Below, in pieces: positions 56,878 to 64,000 of a stretch of DNA of 64,000 nt. A program made the translations under genes and the position numbers. The stretch is taken from NCBI GenBank assembly GCA_900469965.1, contig UBZP01000014.1:201154-265153 (forward strand). The letters are read 5' to 3'. Source of the DNA: Hyphomicrobiales bacterium. GTDB lineage: Bacteria > Pseudomonadota > Alphaproteobacteria > Rhizobiales > Rhizobiaceae. A model generated the notes under the pieces. That model searched no databases. It worked only from the letters and a program-made list of their open reading frames with translations, and was not told the origin of the DNA. Position 1 is the first letter of the stretch; every line of letters starts with the position of its first letter.

Positions 56878-57095
56878 TCGGCAAGCTTCTTCAGGGCGAC
56901 CTTGTAGCGGTCCATGAACTTTTCGGCGTGCTCGACCTGACGGGCGAAGTCTTCCTCTATTGCTTTCAGCTGCAGTTCGCCGTTGCCGAGGTGCATCTCC
57001 ATCTGGTCGCCAGCCTTCAGCCCCAGACGCTCCAGCACCTCCTTGGGGATGATGATGCCTTCGGAATTGCCGATCTTGCGGATGGTGACGTTCAT
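56874..57095 (-). CDS. AbrB/MazE-type antitoxin
   Basis: 73 residues. The N-terminal swapped-hairpin DNA-binding fold is clear: MNVTIRKIGNSEGIIIPKEVLERLGLKAGD (given as the family pattern, residues 1-29). The C-terminal tail (EDFARQVEHAEKFMDRYKVALK) is a charged helix, expected to block the toxin. Doc is classically paired with Phd; this AbrB/MazE-like partner is a mixed pair. It precedes the toxin and autoregulation by the palindrome just upstream is likely. Confidence 0.88.
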   Translation of the reverse strand: MNVTIRKIGNSEGIIIPKEVLERLGLKAGDQMEMHLGNGELQLKAIEEDFARQVEHAEKFMDRYKVALKKLAE

Positions 57096-57111
57096 GGCCG
57101 TGTCCTCATGT

Positions 57112-57139
57112 TGCAACGATGTTATAACATGGGTTGCGC
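57112..57139. promoter_or_regulatory. Operator-like palindrome of the toxin-antitoxin operon
   Basis: A perfect 12-base palindrome ATGTTATAACAT (57119-57130), flanked by GCAAC on the left and GTTGC on the right, lies 24-35 bases before the antitoxin start. TATAAC inside it could be part of the promoter -10. This is the expected place for antitoxin binding. Confidence 0.65.
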
Positions 57140-57158
57140 CCTGCCGCAATTTCAAGCT

Positions 57159-58079
57159 TCAGGCCTGTGTCGCCGCGATTTCCGGGCCGCCGGCGCGCAG
57201 TCGCGCCGCCCGTGCCTTGCTGCGCATCTGCCACAGCGAATGGACGAGCAGGGCAACGATCAGGATGGAGCCGCCGATGAGCGTCTGGCTGGAGGGGCGC
57301 TCGGTGAAGATGACCCACACCCAGATCGGCGCCAGGATCGTCTCCAGCAAATAGAACATGCCGACTTCCGGTGCTGAAAGGTAGCGCGGCCCGGTGGCGA
57401 GGCAGAAGAAGGCGAGCGGGATCATAACCAGGCCGTTGAACAGGATGAAGGCCGGTTGCTCGATCTGCAGCGCGCCGCCCGGCAGCATGATCAGGGCCGC
57501 AAGACCGGGGATGATCGCGGTGACCAGCGGTACGAGGCCCATGTCGGCGCCGCTCTTGCGGCTGATGGTGATGGCGCTTGCAAGGATCAGCGCATTCAGC
57601 GCCGCCATCGCATCGCCGAACATGTGGCCGCTCGAAAGCCCGTCCTGCACGATCAAGGCCACCCCGCAGACCATGGCGGCCATGGCCAAGAGCGTGGCGT
57701 TGGCCGGACGCTCGCCGAGGAAGATCCAGGACAGCAGCGCGGCAAACATCGACGTGAAGGCGAGGATAAAGACGACGTTGGCCGTCGTCGTGTTGAAGAC
57801 GGCGAGCATGAAGGTCAGCGAACCGACGCCGTAGAGCAGCCCCGCCAGAAGGCCGGCGCGGCCGGGCAGCAGTGTGACGGGGCGCTTCAGCAAGAACCGC
57901 AGCACCGCCCACAGCGCGAACGCGACGGCGAAGGTCGAAAAGCTGCGCACGGCGAGCACCGACCAGACCTCGCCGTGCGAGGAGCGGATCAGCGGGATGT
58001 CGAAGGAAAGGGCGAGGCCGCCGATGGCGGTGATCAGCAGGCCGCGGCGGTGCAGGGCGGGGTCTTGGGATTGTGGCAC
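57159..58079 (-). CDS. EamA-family (DMT) transporter
   Basis: 306 residues, about ten hydrophobic segments in two repeated EamA domains. The repeated start pattern (ALSFDIPLIRSSHG in the first, LNALILASAITISRKSGADMGL in the second) and the conserved Pro/Glu near the ends (YLSAPEVGMFYLLETILAPIWVWVIFTERP) are typical. These export metabolites or take up small solutes; no substrate can be given. Upstream of the toxin-antitoxin pair, 15 bases after bpt on the same strand. Confidence 0.87.
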   Translation of the reverse strand: MPQSQDPALHRRGLLITAIGGLALSFDIPLIRSSHGEVWSVLAVRSFSTFAVAFALWAVLRFLLKRPVTLLPGRAGLLAGLLYGVGSLTFMLAVFNTTTANVVFILAFTSMFAALLSWIFLGERPANATLLAMAAMVCGVALIVQDGLSSGHMFGDAMAALNALILASAITISRKSGADMGLVPLVTAIIPGLAALIMLPGGALQIEQPAFILFNGLVMIPLAFFCLATGPRYLSAPEVGMFYLLETILAPIWVWVIFTERPSSQTLIGGSILIVALLVHSLWQMRSKARAARLRAGGPEIAATQA

Positions 58080-58094
58080 GCGAAAGTCCGATTC

Positions 58095-58856
58095 TCAGTC
58101 TGGATTTTCGCCATCATAGCGTTCCCAGCCACGCGCCATCAGGTGTTCCTGCGGCAAAAACTTTGTTTTGTAGTCCATTTTGCGCGAACCCTTGACCCAG
58201 TAGCCGAGATAGACGTGCGGCAGGCCCAGCGCTTTTGCGCGCCGCACATGGTCCAGGATCATGAAGGTGCCGAGCGAGCGCTGCTCCTGGTCGGGGTCGA
58301 AGAAGGAATAGACCATCGAGAGCCCGTCGCCCATCCGGTCGGTGAGCGCGACGGAGACGAGTTCCCCGCGCGGCCGCTCCTCGATGCCGGAGCCCTCGGC
58401 GCGCTTGCGGTACTCGATGATCTTCGTGTGCACATGGGTGTCTTCCACCATCATCGCATAGTCGAGCACCGACATGTCCGACATGCCGCCCTTCTGGTGG
58501 CGGCGATCGAGATAGCTGCGAAACAGCGAATACTGCTCGCTCGAGGGTTCGGCGGGGTACTCGTAGCCGACCAGGTCGGCATTGGCCGCAAGCACGCGCC
58601 GCATCGAGCGGGTGGGCTGGAACTCGTTGACGAGGATGCGCACCGAGATGCAGGCGCGGCAGGTCTCGCAGGCGGGGCGATAGGCGATGTTCTGCGACCG
58701 GCGGAAGCCGCCCTGGGTCAGAAGGTCGTTCAGTTCGGGCGCACGCTCGCCGACCAGATGGGTGAAGACCTTCCGCTCCATTTCGTGCGGCAGGTACGGA
58801 CACGCAGCCGGGGCCGTCAGGTAGAACTGGGGGGCAGGGGTTGTCTGGGTATTCAT
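58095..58856 (-). CDS. bpt: Leucyl/aminoacyl-tRNA-protein transferase Bpt (N-end rule)
   Basis: 253 residues. Adds leucine from leucyl-tRNA to N-terminal Asp and Glu, marking proteins for ClpS/ClpAP. N-terminal cysteine motif [16 protein letters not shown] and the [12 protein letters not shown] pair are the ATE-type domain; the C-terminal acyltransferase-like fold includes [21 protein letters not shown] and [15 protein letters not shown]. The frame is open 18 codons upstream, but [21 protein letters not shown] is a better family start. In a string of minus-strand genes. Confidence 0.93.
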   Translation of the reverse strand: MNTQTTPAPQFYLTAPAACPYLPHEMERKVFTHLVGERAPELNDLLTQGGFRRSQNIAYRPACETCRACISVRILVNEFQPTRSMRRVLAANADLVGYEYPAEPSSEQYSLFRSYLDRRHQKGGMSDMSVLDYAMMVEDTHVHTKIIEYRKRAEGSGIEERPRGELVSVALTDRMGDGLSMVYSFFDPDQEQRSLGTFMILDHVRRAKALGLPHVYLGYWVKGSRKMDYKTKFLPQEHLMARGWERYDGENPD

Positions 58857-59052
58857 GTTTTCGGCGCGCGACTCCAACCGGGCCTGACTTTCAATATTAG
58901 CATGGCGCAAGTAAGGAAAAGGTCAACCGGTCGGGCCCCGGCGAAACATTACAAATGCATCGCATCCGCAGCCACCTTTCGAAGCATGCCGCCAGCGCAA
59001 AGGCTGAGGGCATGCGACGCAAGGCGCTTGCGATGCGGATTGCCGGCGCCCT

Positions 59053-59514
59053 TCAGAGGCTGGAGCGGCGGACGACGACGGTGCCGAGCAGAAGGTCGTG
59101 CAGGAGGCGGCTGCGGTCGGTGAACAGGCCGATCAGCAGGATGAACGGCGTCAGCACCGCGTTGCCCAGCCAGAACAGCACGAGGTAGACGATGGAGGTG
59201 AGGAAATCCATCGGCCGGCCGTCGACGCGCATGACGGCGAGATCCATCACGTTCATGCCCACGCTCGCCTGGTTCGGGCCGCCGATCGTCAGCCCGAAAT
59301 AGAGCATGGCGACGATCACGAACAGGGCCGGATAGAGCATCCAGCCGAGGCCCAGCGTGATGATCCCGAGGAAGAAGACGACGACGGCCGCCGGCACCCA
59401 GAGGAGTGCCACGATCGCATAATCGATCAGGAAGGCGAAAATCCGTCGGGACAGCACGCCGCGGTAGGCGCGCCAGTCCGTGCTCGGCAGACGAACTTCG
59501 TCATAGTTGCTCAT
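59053..59514 (-). CDS. RDD family membrane protein
   Basis: 153 residues. The RDD signature is present (RRIFAFLIDYAIVALL, with the conserved Arg and Asp; the middle Asp position is Asn/Asp type). Three to four membrane helices follow, ending with TDRSRLLHDLLLGTVVVRR, the second conserved motif with Asp and basic tail. Family members have been proposed to be ion (Na+/H+) transporters or signalling helpers. Start at 59514 is chosen over an ATG eight codons upstream. Confidence 0.85.
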   Translation of the reverse strand: MSNYDEVRLPSTDWRAYRGVLSRRIFAFLIDYAIVALLWVPAAVVVFFLGIITLGLGWMLYPALFVIVAMLYFGLTIGGPNQASVGMNVMDLAVMRVDGRPMDFLTSIVYLVLFWLGNAVLTPFILLIGLFTDRSRLLHDLLLGTVVVRRSSL

Positions 59515-59621
59515 CGAACGGCTCCTGGTTTCATTCATGTCACTGATATGGGAACTGCCGATGCGAATGCAATGAAGGCCTGCCGCAACCCGACACAGCC
59601 GATGTCGATCGTCGGAACGCG

Positions 59622-60629
59622 TCAGCCCTTCTTCGCCAGCGCCCGCGCGGCCTCGACGGCGAAGTAGGTCAGGATGCCGTCGCAGCCGGCGCGCTTGAAG
59701 GCGAGCAGCGTCTCCATCATCACCCGGTCGCCGTCGATCCAGCCGTTGATGGCGGCGGCCCTGATTTGCGCATACTCGCCGGAGACCTGGTAGGCGAAGA
59801 CGGGCAGCCCGAACGCCTCCTTCATCCGGAAGCAGATGTCGAGATAGGGCAGGCCGGGCTTGACCATCAGCATGTCCGCGCCCTCCTCGACGTCGAGGGC
59901 GGCGTCGCGGATCGCCTCGGTGCCGTTGGCGGGGTCGATGTAGTAGGTCTTCTTGTCGCCCTTGAGCAGGCCGCCGGTGCCGATCGCCTCGCGATAGGGC
60001 CCGTAGAAGGCGGAGGCGAACTTCGTCGCATAGGACATGATGCCGACGTTCTGGTGACCGGCTTCGTCCAGCGCCTGCCGGATCGCGCCGATGCGCCCGT
60101 CCATCATCTCCGACGGCGCGATGATGTCGGAGCCGGCATCGGCCTGCACGACCGCGGCCCTCGCCACCTGCGCCACCGTCTCGTCGTTGACGATCTCGCT
60201 GCCGCGCAGGATGCCGTCATGGCCGTGGCTGGTGAAGGGGTCGAGCGCCACGTCGGTGATGACGCCGATCTGCGGCACGTGCTTCTTCAGCGCCCGCGTC
60301 GCCTGGTTGATCAGGTTGTCGGCCGCCAGGCTGTTCGAGCCGGTCTCGTCGCGCAGGCTCATCTCGACGTTGGGGAAGGTGGCCAGCGCCGGCACGCCGA
60401 GGTCGGCGGCCTCCTTTGCCGCCTCGACCAGGCGGTCCACGCTCATCCGTTTGACGCCCGGCATGGAGGGGATCGGCTCGACGACATTCGTGCCGGGGAC
60501 CACGAAGACCGGCCAGATCAGGTCGTCGACCGTCAGCCTGTTCTCCTGCACGAGGCGTCGCGTCCAGTCCGCCTTGCGATTGCGGCGCATGCGCCGGTGG
60601 CCGGTGATCTGGTCGACGATGTTTGTCAT
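59622..60629 (-). CDS. hemB: Delta-aminolevulinic acid dehydratase (porphobilinogen synthase)
   Basis: Condenses two 5-aminolevulinate molecules to porphobilinogen in heme synthesis; a TIM-barrel octamer of about 335 residues here. Schiff-base lysines are K203 (MSYATKFASAFYG) and K257 (LMVKPGLPYLD). The Zn-binding cysteine triad of many bacterial enzymes is replaced by Ala/Asp (DVALDPFTSHGHDG, about 126-139), the Mg-dependent type. ATG 60629 follows the family N-terminus; an open frame of 28 codons precedes it. Confidence 0.97.
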   Translation of the reverse strand: MTNIVDQITGHRRMRRNRKADWTRRLVQENRLTVDDLIWPVFVVPGTNVVEPIPSMPGVKRMSVDRLVEAAKEAADLGVPALATFPNVEMSLRDETGSNSLAADNLINQATRALKKHVPQIGVITDVALDPFTSHGHDGILRGSEIVNDETVAQVARAAVVQADAGSDIIAPSEMMDGRIGAIRQALDEAGHQNVGIMSYATKFASAFYGPYREAIGTGGLLKGDKKTYYIDPANGTEAIRDAALDVEEGADMLMVKPGLPYLDICFRMKEAFGLPVFAYQVSGEYAQIRAAAINGWIDGDRVMMETLLAFKRAGCDGILTYFAVEAARALAKKG

Positions 60630-60774
60630 GGGACTGTCCTTGCGATTTCCTGCCCGCTCATAGCACGCACCTGCTCCCATACCAAAGGGTGGCGCGCCGT
60701 GCGAATGCGGCACGAAGCCGCTCGGGCTCGAGATTGACGCTTTATGCGCGGGGGCAGGCTGCTATTGTCCGCCC

Positions 60775-61212
60775 ATGGCTCCTGATTCTCCAAAAGTCCC
60801 GCGCTGGACGCTGACGGACACGCTGTACGTGCTGTTCTTGAGGATGATGGCGATCATCTGCCTGTGGTTCGCGCTGCAGTACTGGGCGATGCTGACCGGC
60901 TTCTCGCTGGGGGGCAGGGGGCGTTTCGATCTGCTGCCGCCGGCCTGGAAGGCGGCCTCGACGGCGCTGGCCGTGATGTTCCCCGTCGCCGCCGTCGGCC
61001 TCTGGCTGCTGGCGCCCTGGGGCGCGGTGATCTGGGTGCTGGCCGCCGCCACCGAGATCGCCATGCACGAGTTCTATCCGTCCATCTTCGGCATCAAGCC
61101 GCTGCTCGTCATCGCCCACATCGCGGTCGCCGTCGTGTACGTCCTTTTCCAGCTCGCCCTCTTCCTGCAGCGGCGCAAGCAGGCCAGACAGGTAAGGACT
61201 GATTTACCGTGA
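60775..61212 (+). CDS. Small membrane protein paired with ldtR (DUF6163-like)
   Basis: 145 residues with four hydrophobic segments (TLYVLFLRMMAIICLWFALQYW, ALAVMFPVAAVGLWLLAPWGAVIWVLAAATEIAM, and two more at the C-terminus) and a basic end. It is of the family that I recall next to ldtR in rhizobia, named DUF6163, but this is recalled, not tested. It lies 122 bases upstream of ldtR on the same strand. Confidence 0.75.
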   Translation: MAPDSPKVPRWTLTDTLYVLFLRMMAIICLWFALQYWAMLTGFSLGGRGRFDLLPPAWKAASTALAVMFPVAAVGLWLLAPWGAVIWVLAAATEIAMHEFYPSIFGIKPLLVIAHIAVAVVYVLFQLALFLQRRKQARQVRTDLP

Positions 61213-61334
61213 GACAGGGTCTGCTTCCGGTAAGGCGCTGTTAAGGCTGCGGTTTAAGTAGAATTTTAGACGCATTCGATAGGGTCTCACTCAAGGCGGG
61301 AAAAGACACCGCCACCAAAACAGTGAGGCAGAAA

Positions 61335-61844
61335 ATGAACACGAAGCTCAAGCCGCAGGCACCCGCCGTCGATCAGCAGGAAGTGGCGATCCGCAACCTG
61401 TATCTCGAATCCCTCCACCTCGTCGAGCGTCTGCACCGTCGTCTGCTCGACGTCATCAAGGACGAGTTCGACCGTGCCGGTCGCTCCGACGTCAACGCCA
61501 TCCAGGCGCTGCTGCTCTTCAACATCGGCAACGCCGAACTGACCGCCGGCGAGCTCCGCTCCCGCGGCTACTATCTCGGCTCGAACGTCTCCTACAACGT
61601 CAAGAAGCTGGTCGACCTCGGCTTCATCAACCACCAGCGCTCGCGCGTCGACCGCCGCTCGGTCCGCATCAGCCTGACCGAGAGCGGCCAGGAAGTGGCC
61701 GAGACCGTCGCAAAGCTCTACGAGCGCCACATCGGCTCGATCCAGAAGGTCGGCGGCATCGGCGAGAACGAGTTCACCGAGATGAACCGCCTGCTGCAGC
61801 GCCTCGACCGCTTCTGGAACGACTCGATCCTGTATCGGCTCTGA
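61335..61844 (+). CDS. ldtR: MarR-family regulator LdtR
   Basis: 169 residues, winged helix-turn-helix. Central DNA-binding stretch AELTAGELRSRGYYLGSNVSYNVKKLVDLGFI, wing RSRVDRRSVRISLTESG. LdtR of Liberibacter and Sinorhizobium activates an L,D-transpeptidase gene and affects osmotic and wall stress; sequence resemblance is high over the full length. ATG 61335 has AGGCAGAAA before it; a GTG 12 bases upstream is less likely. Confidence 0.9.
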   Translation: MNTKLKPQAPAVDQQEVAIRNLYLESLHLVERLHRRLLDVIKDEFDRAGRSDVNAIQALLLFNIGNAELTAGELRSRGYYLGSNVSYNVKKLVDLGFINHQRSRVDRRSVRISLTESGQEVAETVAKLYERHIGSIQKVGGIGENEFTEMNRLLQRLDRFWNDSILYRL

Positions 61845-61872
61845 GTGGCCGCAAGGAACCGGATCGTCACTA

Positions 61873-61894
61873 CGGCGGCACTCATGTGCCGCCG
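61873..61894. terminator. Hairpin between ldtR and the convergent SGNH gene
   Basis: A perfect 9-bp stem CGGCGGCAC / GTGCCGCCG, loop TCAT, no T-run. Probably stops or stabilises both converging transcripts. Confidence 0.55.
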
Positions 61895-61919
61895 GTGCCG
61901 GACCTGACGGTCGAGGACG

Positions 61920-62711
61920 TCAGCGCGAACTGGTTGCGCTGCCCAGACGGTTGAAGACCTCTTCCAGAACGAGTGCGCCGTAGGCCGCGTTCATGTGGTT
62001 CAGGTCGGTGTCGGGGTGCTCGCGCTCGCCGTCGAGACGCAGCGATCCCCTGCTGTAGCGCGCATCGGTCATCGCCCCGTCCACCAGCGCATGGGCCGGC
62101 GGAAAGATGACCTTGTCCTTTCCCATCACGCGCTCGAGCGAGTTGCGATACAGCGAGGCGATCGAGGGTCCGTGTGCGCCGGCGATGAGGCTGAGAACCG
62201 GATCGTCTGAACGGGCCAACCTGAGCTCCGACGAGGGCAGGGGTGTCGTCACATAGAGCGCACGCACGGCGCTTTGACGCGTGACCTTCCTCAGCAACCG
62301 GTTGGCGAAGCTCTTGCGAACCCGTGACGAGATGAGTTCCGCGAACAACTGATCGGAAACGAGATTGAACTGAGACTGGCTGTCGCGGATCGTCTCGTCC
62401 AAAAGGCCGTATGGACGCCATCTGTTTGTCAGGCTCAGCGCAGAGGTCAAGGTCAGGCCCGCCCCGACAAGCAGGACGACATCATAGCTGTCGAGCGCGA
62501 TCCCTTCCGACCCCGAAGTCTTCAGGAAAAATTTCCGTGCGGTGTTCGTCGTCGGCAGGACGATGCCGTGCTCGACCGTCAGGTCCCTCACGCTGGTTCC
62601 GGGCACGCCCAGGAACGTCAGCTCGTGGCGATGGCTGCTTCTGATGTTTTCCCAGCCGAACTTCAACGCGCCGACGTGGGAATTGCCGACAACACAGATC
62701 TTCAATGCCAT
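61920..62711 (-). CDS. SGNH-like hydrolase of unknown substrate
   Basis: 263 residues. Starts LKICVVGNSHVGALKFG, where GNSH (9-12) corresponds to the catalytic-Ser block of the SGNH fold with the nucleophile Ser11. Near the C-terminus DLNHMNAAYG (about 236-245) supplies the Asp/His pair expected of block V. Family members act as esterases or acetyltransferase partners in polysaccharide modification. Its ATG overlaps the stop of the GSCFA gene by one base (TGATG), so translation is coupled. Confidence 0.75.
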   Translation of the reverse strand: MALKICVVGNSHVGALKFGWENIRSSHRHELTFLGVPGTSVRDLTVEHGIVLPTTNTARKFFLKTSGSEGIALDSYDVVLLVGAGLTLTSALSLTNRWRPYGLLDETIRDSQSQFNLVSDQLFAELISSRVRKSFANRLLRKVTRQSAVRALYVTTPLPSSELRLARSDDPVLSLIAGAHGPSIASLYRNSLERVMGKDKVIFPPAHALVDGAMTDARYSRGSLRLDGEREHPDTDLNHMNAAYGALVLEEVFNRLGSATSSR

Positions 62712-63796
62712 CAGGAGAACGCCTCCAGCAGCGCCTCTTCGCAGACGACGTCGTCCTTGCGCGCCGGTGCCTTGCCATTGGCTTTCTTGCCCTTCTGGCC
62801 GCCGGCGCGCTTGCCCCTGCCGGCCGTCTCAACTCCCTGCGCCGTCAGGAAGGTCCGCATGACGTGGTCGACGCCGTGCCGGTTCACCGAACGCATGTTC
62901 GGCTCGTAGAAGAAGCCGCGCGTGGAGGGGGAGACGATGATCTCGTAGGAGGGGAAGTAGTCGACATCCTCGAACTTGCCGTAGAGCGCGCCGCAGACCG
63001 CGCGCAGGACCGACTTGGAGTAGGTGGTGGCGACGAGGACGTTCTGGCCGGACGCCGTCGCCGTCAGGGGCACCGGCGAGACGGTGAACAGGAAACGCAT
63101 CGCCGGGTTGATCGCCTTGAGCAGGCTTCTCGCTTCGATCATGTCCTGCATGACCTCTTCGACATCGAAGTTCTTGAAGGCATGCTTTTCGGGGTCGAAC
63201 CTGCCGGCGATGACGCCGGGGCAGCTCGGATAGACGATGTCGGTGGCGATGTCCTGCCAGGCTTCCGTCAGACCCAGCGTGAAGATGAAGACGTCCGTCT
63301 TCCCCAGCATGGCCTTGACCTTGCGCAGGTGCTGCCGGCGGTGCGCCACCGCTTCTTCGAGGCTCCCCAGTCCCTCCGGCTCCACCGAGGGGCGCAGCGC
63401 ATCGTAGTAGCGATTGCCGCGGATCCAGAAGTCGGTTTCGCGGACGGTGCCCGAGGCGCAGTCCTTCAGGAGCTGCACGAGCTGCCTGGCGGTATAGATG
63501 TTGCCGTAGCGCGCCGAATAGATGCCGTAGCCGAAGGTTTCGGCGACCTCGGCGTCCAGGCCGTTCGGCGCCGGCTCCTCGTCGAGGACGGAAAAGCCGT
63601 TCGATCGCAAGGCGCGGCCGACGTGCTGGGCAAAGCAGCTGCCCGCAACGGCGATCCGCTCCTCCGGGCCGATGCGGAACTTCGGCGAAAAGAGCTCGTC
63701 CATGTCCAGCGGGTGCTTTTCCGCAACGGCGCTGCGCCAGTATCGGGAAGGCGGCAGGTCTGTGTACGGATTGGGTGCGCGGCGGTCGGAACTCAT
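62711..63796 (-). CDS. GSCFA domain protein
   Basis: 361 residues. The eponymous motif is at 52-56 (AVAGSCFAQHVG), a variant of the SGNH nucleophile block, here followed by the rest of the GSCFA fold: YGIYSARYGNIYTARQL, FIFTLGLTEAW, FTVSPVPLTATASGQNVLVATTYSKS, DYFPSYEIIVSP. Last 60 residues are Lys/Gly-rich (GRGKRAGGQKGKKANGK). GSCFA proteins are linked with capsule or glycan modification. The start at 63796 is preferred over a frame extension of 48 codons with no family match. Confidence 0.88.
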   Translation of the reverse strand: MSSDRRAPNPYTDLPPSRYWRSAVAEKHPLDMDELFSPKFRIGPEERIAVAGSCFAQHVGRALRSNGFSVLDEEPAPNGLDAEVAETFGYGIYSARYGNIYTARQLVQLLKDCASGTVRETDFWIRGNRYYDALRPSVEPEGLGSLEEAVAHRRQHLRKVKAMLGKTDVFIFTLGLTEAWQDIATDIVYPSCPGVIAGRFDPEKHAFKNFDVEEVMQDMIEARSLLKAINPAMRFLFTVSPVPLTATASGQNVLVATTYSKSVLRAVCGALYGKFEDVDYFPSYEIIVSPSTRGFFYEPNMRSVNRHGVDHVMRTFLTAQGVETAGRGKRAGGQKGKKANGKAPARKDDVVCEEALLEAFS

Positions 63797-64000
63797 GAGG
63801 TGTCTCGCATGTGGGGCCGGATGGCGATGGCTTGAGTGCCCGGACAATATGCCAGCCGTCCTGCGAGAGCAATCGCCCCCTGGGGTCGCGATCACGCCTC
63901 GGTCACATGGCGGTGTCCGTGCCAGACACGCTTTGGCCATATTACTGTGACAGCGAGAAGGCGGCTGAAGCCATGCATGTTCCGCATGGCCGGTTTCCGT
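63797..64000. other. Right-edge intergenic region
   Basis: 204 bases with no supported gene. The sequence is moderately GC-rich and includes the upstream region of the GSCFA gene. An ATG at 63973 opens to the window end on the plus strand, but nothing shows it is coding. Confidence 0.3.

Overview
The window is GC-rich and densely coded, with many 1- and 4-base ATGA/GTGA/TGATG gene overlaps. It reads as the chromosome of an alphaproteobacterium of the order Hyphomicrobiales (Rhizobiales). The pointers are an LdtR-type MarR regulator beside a small four-helix membrane protein, HdaA with its clamp-binding motif, the SDR-uvrC and pgsA-moaD-moaE groups, an Omp25/31-like porin, a magnesium-type HemB, Bpt, a TRAP transporter and rhizobial-looking intergenic repeat debris. 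Family and genus cannot be settled by eye. No rRNA, tRNA, CRISPR array, integrase or intact insertion sequence was seen.

Layout. 1-3.4 kb: the end of a TRAP large permease, a class III adenylate cyclase with an N-terminal cysteine module, and a convergent TRAP binding protein. 3.8-9.3 kb: an ABC-F ATPase, a catalytically eroded GGDEF protein, a small unknown protein, a DinB-fold protein, a GST and ndk. 9.4-11.4 kb: a lipoprotein and a CGNR regulator, divergent from a lone LivH-like permease across a perfect palindrome. 11.4-19.1 kb: moaE, moaD and pgsA, then a large RTX protein on the opposite strand, then uvrC and a FolM-like SDR. 19.4-26.7 kb: a porin, a GST, RNase T2, an unknown exported protein, rlmJ, a molybdopterin oxidoreductase, nudK and an endonuclease/phosphatase-fold gene killed by one amber codon. 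26.7-28.2 kb: a visibly lower-GC patch with an orphan C-terminal half of a CobT-like VWA protein.

28.2-36.5 kb: a housekeeping block (purN, purM, AI-2E-family permease, hdaA, ppk, ppx, small membrane protein). 36.6-47.7 kb: accessory genes (esterase-like phytase-domain protein, HCx5R phosphatase, a second RTX protein, multicopper oxidase, MFS permease, exported arylsulfatase, small membrane proteins) surrounding rnd. 48-64 kb: aspS, a chemoreceptor, two exported unknowns, parC, a Doc-type toxin with an AbrB/MazE-type antitoxin, an EamA permease, bpt, an RDD protein, hemB, a membrane protein with ldtR, and an SGNH-like/GSCFA gene pair.

How the pieces fit. Most genes are core metabolism and information processing. 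The most interesting accessory signal is a pair of unrelated-looking secreted RTX proteins that end in the same roughly 100-residue C-terminal module closing on GDFLL, carry a similar short motif upstream, and each sit inside what I recall as a conserved housekeeping block. They look like two cargoes of one type I secretion system encoded elsewhere. Second is the CGNR regulator/orphan permease pair with its perfect operator-like palindrome. Third is the low-GC orphan CobT-type VWA gene.
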